A DNA stretch of 64,000 nucleotides from SURF-43 sp964628985 (GTDB taxonomy: Bacteria > Chloroflexota > Dehalococcoidia > UBA2979): positions 1 through 64,000 of the forward strand of contig CAZVNJ010000003.1 in assembly GCA_964628985.1 (NCBI GenBank). The letters are read 5' to 3'. Positions 23,302 to 31,459 of the stretch are shown one piece after another; position 1 is the stretch's first letter, and every line of letters begins with the position of its first letter. The position numbers and the translations under genes were made by a program. The notes under the pieces were generated by a model. It did not search any database. It saw only the letters and a program-made list of their open reading frames with translations, and was not told the DNA's origin.

Positions 23302-25302
23302 CTACTCCTCGGGATGGGCTTCCATGACCTCTCGGACCAGGGAACGCAGGAGGTCCACCTGGTACGGCTTCTGCACGAATCCAGTGATGCCTCGCCCTGC
23401 GAAATGGCGCGTGGCCTCGGCCTCGTTGTATCCGCTCATCAGGATGATCGGCGCGTGCGGGTCAATGGCTCGCATCTCACGGAACGCCTGCTCCCCGTCC
23501 ATGCCCGGCATGGTCAGATCGAGCAGGACGAGCCCAACTTCCTGCTGGTGTTGGCGGAAGGTCTCGACGCCCTGCAGGCCATCGTCCGCGGTCAGCACCC
23601 CAAGGCCCCAGTTCTGCAGGAGACGCGTCGTCACCGCACGCACCATCGAGTCGTCGTCCACCACGAGGACCATCTTGCTACTGATGATGGCGGGCGGCCG
23701 CTGCGAGGAGCGGGACGTCGAGGCGTGAACCAAGTCAGCGCCCATCGCCGGGATCAGCACCCGGAAGGTCGTCCCATGACCCGGTTCGCTGTAGACCTTG
23801 ATCGCTCCGCGGTGCCCGCGCACGACGCCCAGCACCACTGCGAGGCCGAGGCCGCGGCCGGTGAACTTGGTCGTGAAGAACGGGTCGAAGACCCTCGCAC
23901 GGACATCCGGCTCCATTCCCTGCCCTGTGTCGGAGACCTCGAGGAACACGAAGTCCCCCTCTTCCACGGCGTCGAGATACGCCTCATCGAGGTACGAGCG
24001 GTCAGCGTGCATGAGGCCCGTCGTCAGCGTGACAACGCCGCTGCGATCGCCGATCGCGTCAGACCCATTGATGACCAGGTTCATGATCACCTGACGCAAT
24101 TGCGTAGGGTCAGCCTCGACGCGTGGCAGCCCGGGCGCGAGGTTCTGACGCAGTACGACACCCTTTCCTACTGAGACACGGAGGAGGTGAGTCATCTCTT
24201 CCACGATTTGGTTGAGATGCACTGGGGAGAGGGCCAGGGTGCCCTTCCCCGAGTAGGCGAGCATCTGATGGGCCACCTCTGCCGCACGCCGTCCGGCCAA
24301 CTCGATGTCCTCGATGATCGGCCGCGCCGGCGACTCCGGGGACAGTTCCTCAAGCGCGAGACCTGCGTTGCCCAGGATGCCGACCAGCAGGTTGTTGAAG
24401 TCGTGCGCGATGCCGCCCGCCAGGAGGCCCAGGCTCTCCATTTTCTGCGCCTCGCGTAGCGCCGCTTCAGACCGCCTGCGCTCCGTCACGTCCCTCACCA
24501 CCGCGATGCAGATCAAGCGTCCACCGACCATCGCGCTCGAACCGGCAAGGTCCATCGGGAAGCGCGTGCCGTCCCTGCGCACGCCCTCGGTCTCATTCAA
24601 CGCACCCCGGTAGATATTGCTGAGGCCCGGGCCGGAGTCGCGGAACTCCTCATATTCGGCGATGAGCTCTGGCGCCAGGATCAAGCGCGCGCTCTGGCCG
24701 ATCATCTCGGTCGCCGTGTACCCAAACATGCGCTCCGCGGCCGGATTGAAGGACTCGATCAAAAGTGTTGCCGCGTCCATCACGATGATGCCGTCGACCG
24801 CCGTCTCCACAATCGCACTCAGGCGGGCCTCGGCGTCCCGCAGTGCGTTCTCCGCCCACACGCGTTGCGTGACATCGCGCACGAGGCCAATAAACATGCG
24901 CTCTCCACTCGGAAGCGTGCTCGCCGTCACTGACAGTTCGAGCGGGAAGACCGAGGCGTCCTTGCGCCGTCCCTCGACGGTCCGCCCGGTACCGATGATC
25001 CGCTCTTCGCCAGTCTGGAAGTAATGATCGAGGTAGCCGTCATGCTCGGAGCGGTATGGCTCCGGCATCAGCATCGAAACATTCTGCCCGATGACCTCGG
25101 CAGTCTCGTACCCGAAGATGCGGACCGCAGCCGGATTCATCGACTGGACGACCCCATGTGCGTCGATGGTGACGATGCCGTCCACGACTGCGTCGAAGAC
25201 CGCGAGGGCCCGCGCCTCCGCGTCGTCCAGCGGTGGGCCGTGCTGTCCGTTGGTGCGGTCGCCTGTGGTATCCGGTACCACCCCGCTCCCCCATCCAGTC
25301 AT
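23302..25302 (-). CDS. PAS-PAS hybrid histidine kinase
   Basis: A 666-residue soluble hybrid sensor kinase. Order: PAS 1 (about 30-150), PAS 2 (about 160-280, both ending VRDVTQR/VRDVTER), HisKA with phospho-accepting His300 in GGIAHDFNNLL, HATPase (NLVINGSDAIGDR, DTGQGM, GRGLGL) and a C-terminal receiver (about 545-666) with acids DDDS, phospho-acceptor Asp595 in LLDLTMPGMDG and Lys in VQKPY. This is the HisKA-with-GGIAHDFNN subtype, often in phosphorelays. No transmembrane segment. No Shine-Dalgarno sequence is obvious before ATG 25302. The receiver is internal, so an Hpt or another protein should take the phosphate on. No cognate output protein is adjacent. Confidence 0.92.
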   Translation of the reverse strand: MTGWGSGVVPDTTGDRTNGQHGPPLDDAEARALAVFDAVVDGIVTIDAHGVVQSMNPAAVRIFGYETAEVIGQNVSMLMPEPYRSEHDGYLDHYFQTGEERIIGTGRTVEGRRKDASVFPLELSVTASTLPSGERMFIGLVRDVTQRVWAENALRDAEARLSAIVETAVDGIIVMDAATLLIESFNPAAERMFGYTATEMIGQSARLILAPELIAEYEEFRDSGPGLSNIYRGALNETEGVRRDGTRFPMDLAGSSAMVGGRLICIAVVRDVTERRRSEAALREAQKMESLGLLAGGIAHDFNNLLVGILGNAGLALEELSPESPARPIIEDIELAGRRAAEVAHQMLAYSGKGTLALSPVHLNQIVEEMTHLLRVSVGKGVVLRQNLAPGLPRVEADPTQLRQVIMNLVINGSDAIGDRSGVVTLTTGLMHADRSYLDEAYLDAVEEGDFVFLEVSDTGQGMEPDVRARVFDPFFTTKFTGRGLGLAVVLGVVRGHRGAIKVYSEPGHGTTFRVLIPAMGADLVHASTSRSSQRPPAIISSKMVLVVDDDSMVRAVTTRLLQNWGLGVLTADDGLQGVETFRQHQQEVGLVLLDLTMPGMDGEQAFREMRAIDPHAPIILMSGYNEAEATRHFAGRGITGFVQKPYQVDLLRSLVREVMEAHPEE

Positions 25303-25431
25303 GGCAGGGCGGATCGTACGGCGGTATCGCTAGGCCAGATCTGACGAACTAATTGCCTTGTGAGCACAAACTCATGCAATCGTTCTCAAGTGTGGACCCG
25401 CAGTGTTGGGCACACCAATCGGCCTCAATCT

Positions 25432-27099
25432 CTAGGCAGAGCACTTCACATAGACCGCTGTGCCCGCCGGAATGCCGTTCGGGAAGAGGGCATCCCACGT
25501 GAGATTGATCACCGCCGGAGCGCCCGGGATGTAGCCGACCCACTGGCCTTGCGGGTTCGTCGCCCAGAGCACGAGCCGTCCAGCAGGACAGCCGGTCGCC
25601 GTCACGAGTGCCTGGTTCGACCCGCCCCCGAAGACAAACAGTCCGGAACTGCCCGGCGGGAATGTCGTGGTCGATCCCGTCGGCGCTGGAGCGGTCCCGC
25701 TGGTGTACGTGTACCCGCCCGGTAGCGCTGCCCCGGCGCCGCCGGCATTCGAAACCACGACGAGTGCGGGACCCGCAGCAGGAGAGGTCGGCACGGACGC
25801 CAGGATCTGCGTCGAACTGATCACGTTCACGTTCGTCGCCGGCACTCCGCCAATCGTCACGATCGCACCGGCCACGAACCCGTGCCCGTTGATCGTCACC
25901 AGCGTCGGCGTCCCGACGGGCCCCGAGGCGGGCGAGACGGACGTCACGCCTATGCCAGTCGCGCTCGCGGGAGGCGTCGTCCCGGCGGCGAGATAGTTGA
26001 AGCCACCGGCGATACCGCTAATCAGTCCACCGGGGTTGGTCACAAGGACGGTGGACGGTCCGACTGTCCCCGGTGGGGTGGTCGCGAGGATCTGCGTACC
26101 GCCTGCCACGATCACATTGCCGGCAGCAAGCCCACCAAAGGTCACCGTTGCACCGGTAACGAAACCCGACCCTGTCAGCGTGACGGCCGTCCCGCCGGCG
26201 ACCGGCCCGCTGTTCGGTGTGATCGTTGAGAGGACGGGCGCGGTCATCGCATACGTAAATGCCGAGTTCAGCCCGCCAACCGAACCGGTCGAGTTGCTGA
26301 CGAGGACCGTGACACTGCCCGCAGCGTTAGCGGGCGTGACCGCCGTGATGAGCGTTGCGCTCACGACGGTCACCGAAGTAGCCGGGACGCCTCCAAAGGA
26401 GACCGTGGCCCCAGGCAGGAATCCAGATCCCGTGATGGACACCGCCGTGCCGCCGGCGGGTGAGCCGCTGGGTGGCTGGACCGAGGCCACGACGGGTTGA
26501 GTCGTACTTGTGGGAGTGGCGGAACCGGCGGGGTAGGAAGCAAACGAACCGTCCGGGTTCGTGACCGTCGCAGTCGCGGTGCTCACCCCAGCGGGAGCGA
26601 CCGCGATGATGAGGGACGGGCCGGCCACGGCCCCGGCGCCAACCGATACTCCGCCGATCGTGACGGTGGCACCTGAGACGAAGCCGCTTCCCGAGATGTA
26701 GACCGTGTTCGTCCCGCCGGATCCGGGGATCGCATTGAGACCGGCGATCGTGACGGCACCCTGCACGATGGTCTGGTACTGGAACTGCACCGGGCTGGTG
26801 CCGGCACTGCCGTCAGGGTTCACCACGACGACATTCACCGAGCCAGCGGCCCCTGGTGGGGCTGTTGCGACCAGAACGTTCGCGCTCGACACGATGACGT
26901 TCGAGGCGTAGGCACCTCCGAAGATCACCGACGCTCCTGAGGCGAACGCGGATCCCGTAATCGTGACCTGGGTGCCGCCGGATACCGAGCCGTTCGCTGG
27001 AGAAATCCCGGTGATCACCGGCTGAGCCGCTGATGCTGTCCCCGGAATCAGCGACAGCGCGACGGCGGCGAATAGGACTAGGACAATCCGGTGTCGCAT
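25432..27099 (-). CDS. Secreted five-repeat IPT/TIG protein
   Basis: A 555-residue exported protein made largely of five IPT/TIG immunoglobulin-like repeats of about 85 residues, each starting I/V-x-x-[IV]-x-P-x-x-G-x-x-x-G-G-T and containing GSGFxxGAxVxxGG and LxVxNPxG strands. A C-terminal domain of about 85 residues follows, with NPQGQWVGY and two cysteines. The signal peptide is RHRIVLVLFAAVALSLIPG...ASA with a cleavage site at about residue 24. There is no C-terminal membrane anchor or LPxTG. The ATG at 27099 has GGAGGT seven bases upstream; the frame before it is not a signal peptide. TIG repeats occur in cell-surface and extracellular carbohydrate- or receptor-binding proteins; this one is probably secreted and structural or adhesive. 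It is divergent from the small exported proteins. Confidence 0.9.
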   Translation of the reverse strand: MRHRIVLVLFAAVALSLIPGTASAAQPVITGISPANGSVSGGTQVTITGSAFASGASVIFGGAYASNVIVSSANVLVATAPPGAAGSVNVVVVNPDGSAGTSPVQFQYQTIVQGAVTIAGLNAIPGSGGTNTVYISGSGFVSGATVTIGGVSVGAGAVAGPSLIIAVAPAGVSTATATVTNPDGSFASYPAGSATPTSTTQPVVASVQPPSGSPAGGTAVSITGSGFLPGATVSFGGVPATSVTVVSATLITAVTPANAAGSVTVLVSNSTGSVGGLNSAFTYAMTAPVLSTITPNSGPVAGGTAVTLTGSGFVTGATVTFGGLAAGNVIVAGGTQILATTPPGTVGPSTVLVTNPGGLISGIAGGFNYLAAGTTPPASATGIGVTSVSPASGPVGTPTLVTINGHGFVAGAIVTIGGVPATNVNVISSTQILASVPTSPAAGPALVVVSNAGGAGAALPGGYTYTSGTAPAPTGSTTTFPPGSSGLFVFGGGSNQALVTATGCPAGRLVLWATNPQGQWVGYIPGAPAVINLTWDALFPNGIPAGTAVYVKCSA

Positions 27100-27214
27100 T
27101 GAGGGCACCTCCAGAACCGTGTAACAGCGTACTCCTTTCACCATTAGTTTGGCGATTCGAGTTCTCACAGATTCAAACCCCGTTTGCTGGCCGGATTCCG
27201 GACGGGCACGCACA

Positions 27215-27580
27215 ATGCCTCGCGTGAAGACGGCCCTGCCTCTCGCCTCGCTGATGCTGACCGCGGCTCTCCTGAGCGCGGTCGTTGGATTCGTCTACGC
27301 GCACGAGCCTGCGCGAGACGAGCAGGTCGTGGCGCTCCGGTCGCATGCCGGCGAGGGATGGACAGTCAGTGGCAGGGTGACCCGCATCGGCGACGGGCGG
27401 ATCACGATCGACGGCGAAGGGCGCTCAATCGACCTCGCCTTCCCTGCCGGCGTGGTGGTGGAGGAACTTCAGACCTCGGCCCAGTCCGCGCTTGTCCCTG
27501 GCGCTCAGGTGAACATCGGAGTCGAACGCTCAGACGTTGGCTTTGCCCTCACAGGGATCGTGGTGGTGGCGGCGCCATGA
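27215..27580 (+). CDS. Small exported beta-domain protein
   Basis: A 121-residue protein with an N-terminal signal peptide or anchor (about 8-30, TALPLASLMLTAALLSAVVGFVYA) followed by a beta-rich domain, VSGRVTRIGDGRITIDGEG...LVPGAQVNIGVERSD. This is the DUF5666-like OB-type fold pattern (xGxVxxixxxxixi...G), but I would not name a family. The ATG at 27215 is the start closest to the signal; the stop overlaps the next start by four bases, so the two are coupled. Function unknown. It is divergent from the TIG-repeat gene. Confidence 0.7.
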   Translation: MPRVKTALPLASLMLTAALLSAVVGFVYAHEPARDEQVVALRSHAGEGWTVSGRVTRIGDGRITIDGEGRSIDLAFPAGVVVEELQTSAQSALVPGAQVNIGVERSDVGFALTGIVVVAAP

Positions 27581-28038
27581 GCGTGCGGCGACGCCTCGCG
27601 CGAGCCGCTACCTGGGCGGGACTGGCCATCGCGTGCGCGCTGGGAGCCGCAGCGGGCGTGGGGCTGGGGCACGCCGCCAGCGAGCCTCGGGTCGAAGAGA
27701 TCGAAGTCACAGCCCCACGCTCGCTCACAGGTCCGCCCGAGGGGACGATCCGATCGTCAGGTGGGTTCACGGGGTTCGGTGGTCCGCCCGCGCTCCGTGG
27801 CGAAGTCCAAAGGAGCGGGCCGGTGCTGAGTGTCGAGTCCGGGTCCGTGACCGTGGGGACCATGGACAGCCACTCGATCGTCCGCTTCACGTCTCCGGAG
27901 CGCCTCTTCCGAATTGTCCCAGCCGGCGCGCCACTCAAGGCAGGAGACCTCGTGCAGGTACGAGTCGACGGTGACCGTGCCACGTCGCTCCTGCGTCTGC
28001 CGCCGGGGCTCGAGGAAGGTGGGAACCGCCCTCGGTAG
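27577..28038 (+). CDS. Small membrane-anchored protein with beta domain
   Basis: A 153-residue protein with a basic start (SVRRRLARA) and a hydrophobic anchor (about 10-34, ending GLGHAASEP). A Gly-rich stretch follows, then a beta-domain resembling that of the upstream protein: GPVLSVESGSVTVGTMDSHSIVRF...LKAGDLVQVRVDGDRATSLLRL. The ATGA overlap with the previous stop supports coupling. It is convergent with the FtsX permease gene (stops three bases apart). A role with the divergent TIG protein or the permease as an envelope component is possible but not demonstrable. Confidence 0.7.
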   Translation: MSVRRRLARAATWAGLAIACALGAAAGVGLGHAASEPRVEEIEVTAPRSLTGPPEGTIRSSGGFTGFGGPPALRGEVQRSGPVLSVESGSVTVGTMDSHSIVRFTSPERLFRIVPAGAPLKAGDLVQVRVDGDRATSLLRLPPGLEEGGNRPR

Positions 28039-28040
28039 TG

Positions 28041-31000
28041 CTACTGCGTCTGTCGGAGGACCTCAGCGCTGGCACGACGCGCGACCGCGCGCCAGGCGAG
28101 GAACAGGGCGAGCGTGGCGAGCCCGAGGATCGCCACGAGTCCGGCCGCGATGCCCCACCAGTCGCTCGCCATCGTGAATGGCGGGACCACTCGCGTCCCG
28201 GCCGGAGTCACACTGAGCGAGGACAGCATCACACTCGCGATCGTCCGGCCGAAGGCAATGCCCAGCGCGACCCCCAGCGCCGCCAGGATCCCCCACTCAA
28301 GCAGTAGGGAGCGAAGGATCTGGGGCGGCGTGATCCCCAGTGCTCGCAACACCGCGAACTCGGTGCGACGGCCACTGATCGCGATCAGGGCCGTAACCAC
28401 AAACCCTGCCGCTGCCAGGATGACCACGGCCACTGCAGCCACGAGCAGGATGCCTGTACCGGAGGCCACCAGCGTGGGATCTGCGCTGGCTTCTTCGACC
28501 ATCGATGCCTGGAGGAGTGGCTCGGCGATCCATACCGGTGATTCGAAGCGGCGTTCCAGTTGAGAGACAACTGAGCGTTGATCCGCAAGGGGGAGCCCAT
28601 GCGCGAAGTCGACCCACAGCTCATTCGCGAACGGGCCGGCGGCGCTGGCCAGGCTGGCGACAGCTCGCAACTGGCGCCGGTCCACCACGATGAACCCTGA
28701 GCCCGGGTCGAGCGTCGGGAACAGGTGCAGTGTCCCGACGACGCGCACGGGAACCTGCACTCCGTTCGGAAGCGTCATCGTGGTCATCCTGCCCTCTGCC
28801 AGCCCGAGGGCGCGCTGGGCGTTCACGCTGAAGAGCCCCGGGAGGGTGGCCGGGCCGACCGCGACCACGCTCTCGCGGCTTGGCGGTCCCGAGGACCACG
28901 ACCATCGTCCCGCGTGGGCCTTCGAACGCGCTCGCTGGTTCGACAGCGCGAAGCTCTCCTGCATGCCGGCCTGCGTGTAGGCCGTCCATCCAGAGGGCAG
29001 TTCGAAGTCGTACAGCACGGCCGTGCGCCCCTGGGCATCGACGGCCGCGAGGTCATCGAGGTAGAGCGAACCCTCGCGGCGCACAAACAGCGCCGCATCC
29101 ATCCGGAATGCGACGAGGAAGACGGGGTGCACTGCACCCGGTGGAATGCGCGCAACCATCGGGCGCCAGTCCCCTGGTGCGATCTCGTCGAATCGCGCGT
29201 CGTGGTACTCCCCCGTGGCATCGCGAAGCCGCGCTGAGATCCCGGGGACCCGACCCTCCACATCGAGGAACATTTGCACCTGGAGGGCCGCCGTCCCGCT
29301 GGGGATGGGCAGACCGGGGCCTGCCTCGGTCGGCGGGCGGATCCGCTCCAGTACTGGCCCCATTGGGCCGTCAGCGAAGTCCTCGCGGCTCCATATCATC
29401 GAAGCCACAGCAGCCGGATCGTCGATTCCGAGCACCGCCGTCTCGCTGCCACCGCCAACACGGATGTTCCCGCGATAGGCGTAGGTGGCCGTCTGCACGC
29501 CGGGGAGCGCGCGCACACGTTCCAGGGGCTCCTGCATGTGTGGCCCCGGTTCACGGACTCGCGCTCGCATGTCCACGCCGGCCTCATAGCGGGCTCGTTC
29601 GTCGTACGACCGTCCGACCGTAGGTCCGTATGAAGCGCCGAAGGTCGCGACTGCCACAGCCATCACGAGCAGCATCAGGAGCCGGGCATGAGTCGCCGGT
29701 GCCCTCGATGTCTGCCGTAGCCCCACCGTCACGGCGATCCCGCGGAGCGGCGTGGCCAGCCGGACGCCGATCCGCAGTAGCGGCGCGTAGCAGCGGAGCA
29801 CGATCGCTGCGGCGGCGAGCATCGCGACCAATGGAAAGGAGAGCAGGAGCGGATCACTCGACCAGCCCCCCAGCGATCCGGGGTCCAGCGCCGTGCCACT
29901 CCGCTTCAGTTGCCACCACTGCAACCCTGCCAGGGCAACGAGGGCGACGTCGAGGTAGTAGCGCTGCACGAAGCCTCTCCGGTAGGGGCGCGCGCGTTCT
30001 CGCTGGTCGTCAACCACGCCACGGCGGGCCGCAGCCCACGCCGGGAGCGCCATCGCCATGACGGAGAGGGCAGCCCCGGCGGCGGCCAGGAGATAGGCCT
30101 CGGGGCCTACGGAGACGGGCAGGGGTGCGCCGCCGGTGGTCGGTTCAAACAGCGAGGCCCGACCGAGAGAGGCCACTACTTGCCCGGCCAACCACGGCGC
30201 CAGCGCCGCCGCCGGGATCGCGAGGACCAGCCCTTCGATGACGGCCAGCCCTACCAACTGCCCTACGCTCGCGCCTCGGCTCCGGTACACGCTGATCTCA
30301 GGGCCTCGACGCTCTGACAGCATCGAGGCGACGAGCACGATGTAGAACCCAATCACTCCGACGATCTGCAACATGATGATCAGGATGGGGACGCGGGAGA
30401 AGGTCTGCGCCGTGCGATAGATCGCAAGTTGGTCTGCGAATGTGGTGATGCCGTGCGCCGGGAGGCCCAGGGTGACACGCGCGTCCTCTTGCCACGCCGC
30501 GATGCTCAGAAGCGCGTCCGGCACGTGACGCACGCCGATCTCCCGCAGGTCAGGGACCAGGCCGGCCCGCTGCCGTCCTCGCAGCTCGGGGAGGGCACGC
30601 AGCAGCGGTCCGGACTCGTAGCCCTCTGCGCTCAGGAGGAATATCAGTCCGCCGGCTCCAGGCCCCGGGTTATCAGCGATCGGCTGCTCTGGTACCGCCC
30701 AGGACGCGTCGGCGATGCGCCAGCGTAGGTCGCTGGGGTCTTCCTGGCGGACGAACCCGACCACGGTCGCCACGGCGCTCGCCGTCGAGAACGTCGATGG
30801 GCGACAACGGACCTCCGCCGCCGCGACCGCCGGGTCATCTGACCCGGGGACTGGAGGGCAGTCATTCAACGTCGGGAGCGTCAGGCGCACGCGACTGCCC
30901 ACGCCCACGATGCGCTGATACCCCTCTGGCACCACGACCTCCAGTGGGCCGTCGGGTGCCGCGGACGGCATCCTTCCCGCTGTCAGGGAGGCGTGCCGGT

Positions 31001-31403
31001 CCAGACTCGACACTCCGACGACGAACGCCGGCCATGCCCCATCGCCACTACCTTCGACGGTGGCGGCAACTCGCTGCGAACGGCGTTCGACGATCTGTTC
31101 GGAGCCCAGCCAGCCGATCCGTGCATCGGTGATGGTGAGCAAGGCCGCCCGGCTCTGCCGCTCCACTGGATGGGCCAGCACAGTGTTGTCCACGTCGAGG
31201 TAGATCACGCGTTGTTGTTCGTCGACCAGGCCGCGGTCGAGGCGGAACCGGAGGCCCAGGTCAGCCATCGCATCCGCGTACGTGGGGACCGCGGCCAGAA
31301 GCGTCGCGGCAAGCAGGACGCCGAGTCCGCCCGCGATGAGCAGGCGCCAGTGCGCGCGCATCCGGTGTCGTACGAGGAACCAGCTGGTGAGTATCGCTGC
31401 CAC
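28041..31403 (-). CDS. Large FtsX-family ABC permease, copy 1
   Basis: A 1120-residue ABC permease with two FtsX (ABC3) domains and two large extracytoplasmic parts. Hydrophobic segments are seen at about 20-45, 355-380, 405-435, 450-475, 490-510, 530-555 and 575-600, then a long extracytoplasmic domain, then three near the C-terminus (about 995-1110), ten in all. A shared motif after the seventh helix, SYDERARYEAG, recurs in copy 2 (SYDDRARYPVG), so the two are paralogues. The start is a GTG (31403), the only start giving the first helix its usual length. It is divergent from copy 2 across a 57-base gap. Its ATPase partners are presumably the two ABC ATPases on the other strand. FtsX-type permeases serve lipid extraction, antimicrobial-peptide sensing and lipoprotein trafficking; substrate unknown. 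Confidence 0.9.
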   Translation of the reverse strand: MAAILTSWFLVRHRMRAHWRLLIAGGLGVLLAATLLAAVPTYADAMADLGLRFRLDRGLVDEQQRVIYLDVDNTVLAHPVERQSRAALLTITDARIGWLGSEQIVERRSQRVAATVEGSGDGAWPAFVVGVSSLDRHASLTAGRMPSAAPDGPLEVVVPEGYQRIVGVGSRVRLTLPTLNDCPPVPGSDDPAVAAAEVRCRPSTFSTASAVATVVGFVRQEDPSDLRWRIADASWAVPEQPIADNPGPGAGGLIFLLSAEGYESGPLLRALPELRGRQRAGLVPDLREIGVRHVPDALLSIAAWQEDARVTLGLPAHGITTFADQLAIYRTAQTFSRVPILIIMLQIVGVIGFYIVLVASMLSERRGPEISVYRSRGASVGQLVGLAVIEGLVLAIPAAALAPWLAGQVVASLGRASLFEPTTGGAPLPVSVGPEAYLLAAAGAALSVMAMALPAWAAARRGVVDDQRERARPYRRGFVQRYYLDVALVALAGLQWWQLKRSGTALDPGSLGGWSSDPLLLSFPLVAMLAAAAIVLRCYAPLLRIGVRLATPLRGIAVTVGLRQTSRAPATHARLLMLLVMAVAVATFGASYGPTVGRSYDERARYEAGVDMRARVREPGPHMQEPLERVRALPGVQTATYAYRGNIRVGGGSETAVLGIDDPAAVASMIWSREDFADGPMGPVLERIRPPTEAGPGLPIPSGTAALQVQMFLDVEGRVPGISARLRDATGEYHDARFDEIAPGDWRPMVARIPPGAVHPVFLVAFRMDAALFVRREGSLYLDDLAAVDAQGRTAVLYDFELPSGWTAYTQAGMQESFALSNQRARSKAHAGRWSWSSGPPSRESVVAVGPATLPGLFSVNAQRALGLAEGRMTTMTLPNGVQVPVRVVGTLHLFPTLDPGSGFIVVDRRQLRAVASLASAAGPFANELWVDFAHGLPLADQRSVVSQLERRFESPVWIAEPLLQASMVEEASADPTLVASGTGILLVAAVAVVILAAAGFVVTALIAISGRRTEFAVLRALGITPPQILRSLLLEWGILAALGVALGIAFGRTIASVMLSSLSVTPAGTRVVPPFTMASDWWGIAAGLVAILGLATLALFLAWRAVARRASAEVLRQTQ

Positions 31404-31459
31404 GATGCGGGAGTCTACGCGTCACACGAAGCGCGGTGCGCGCCCCCTACAATCCCGCC

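Noticed and set aside
25700..27050. Possible DNA tandem repeat or CRISPR-like array
   Set aside because: The periodicity is protein-level: about 85-residue TIG repeats whose DNA has diverged. No short identical repeats with unique spacers.
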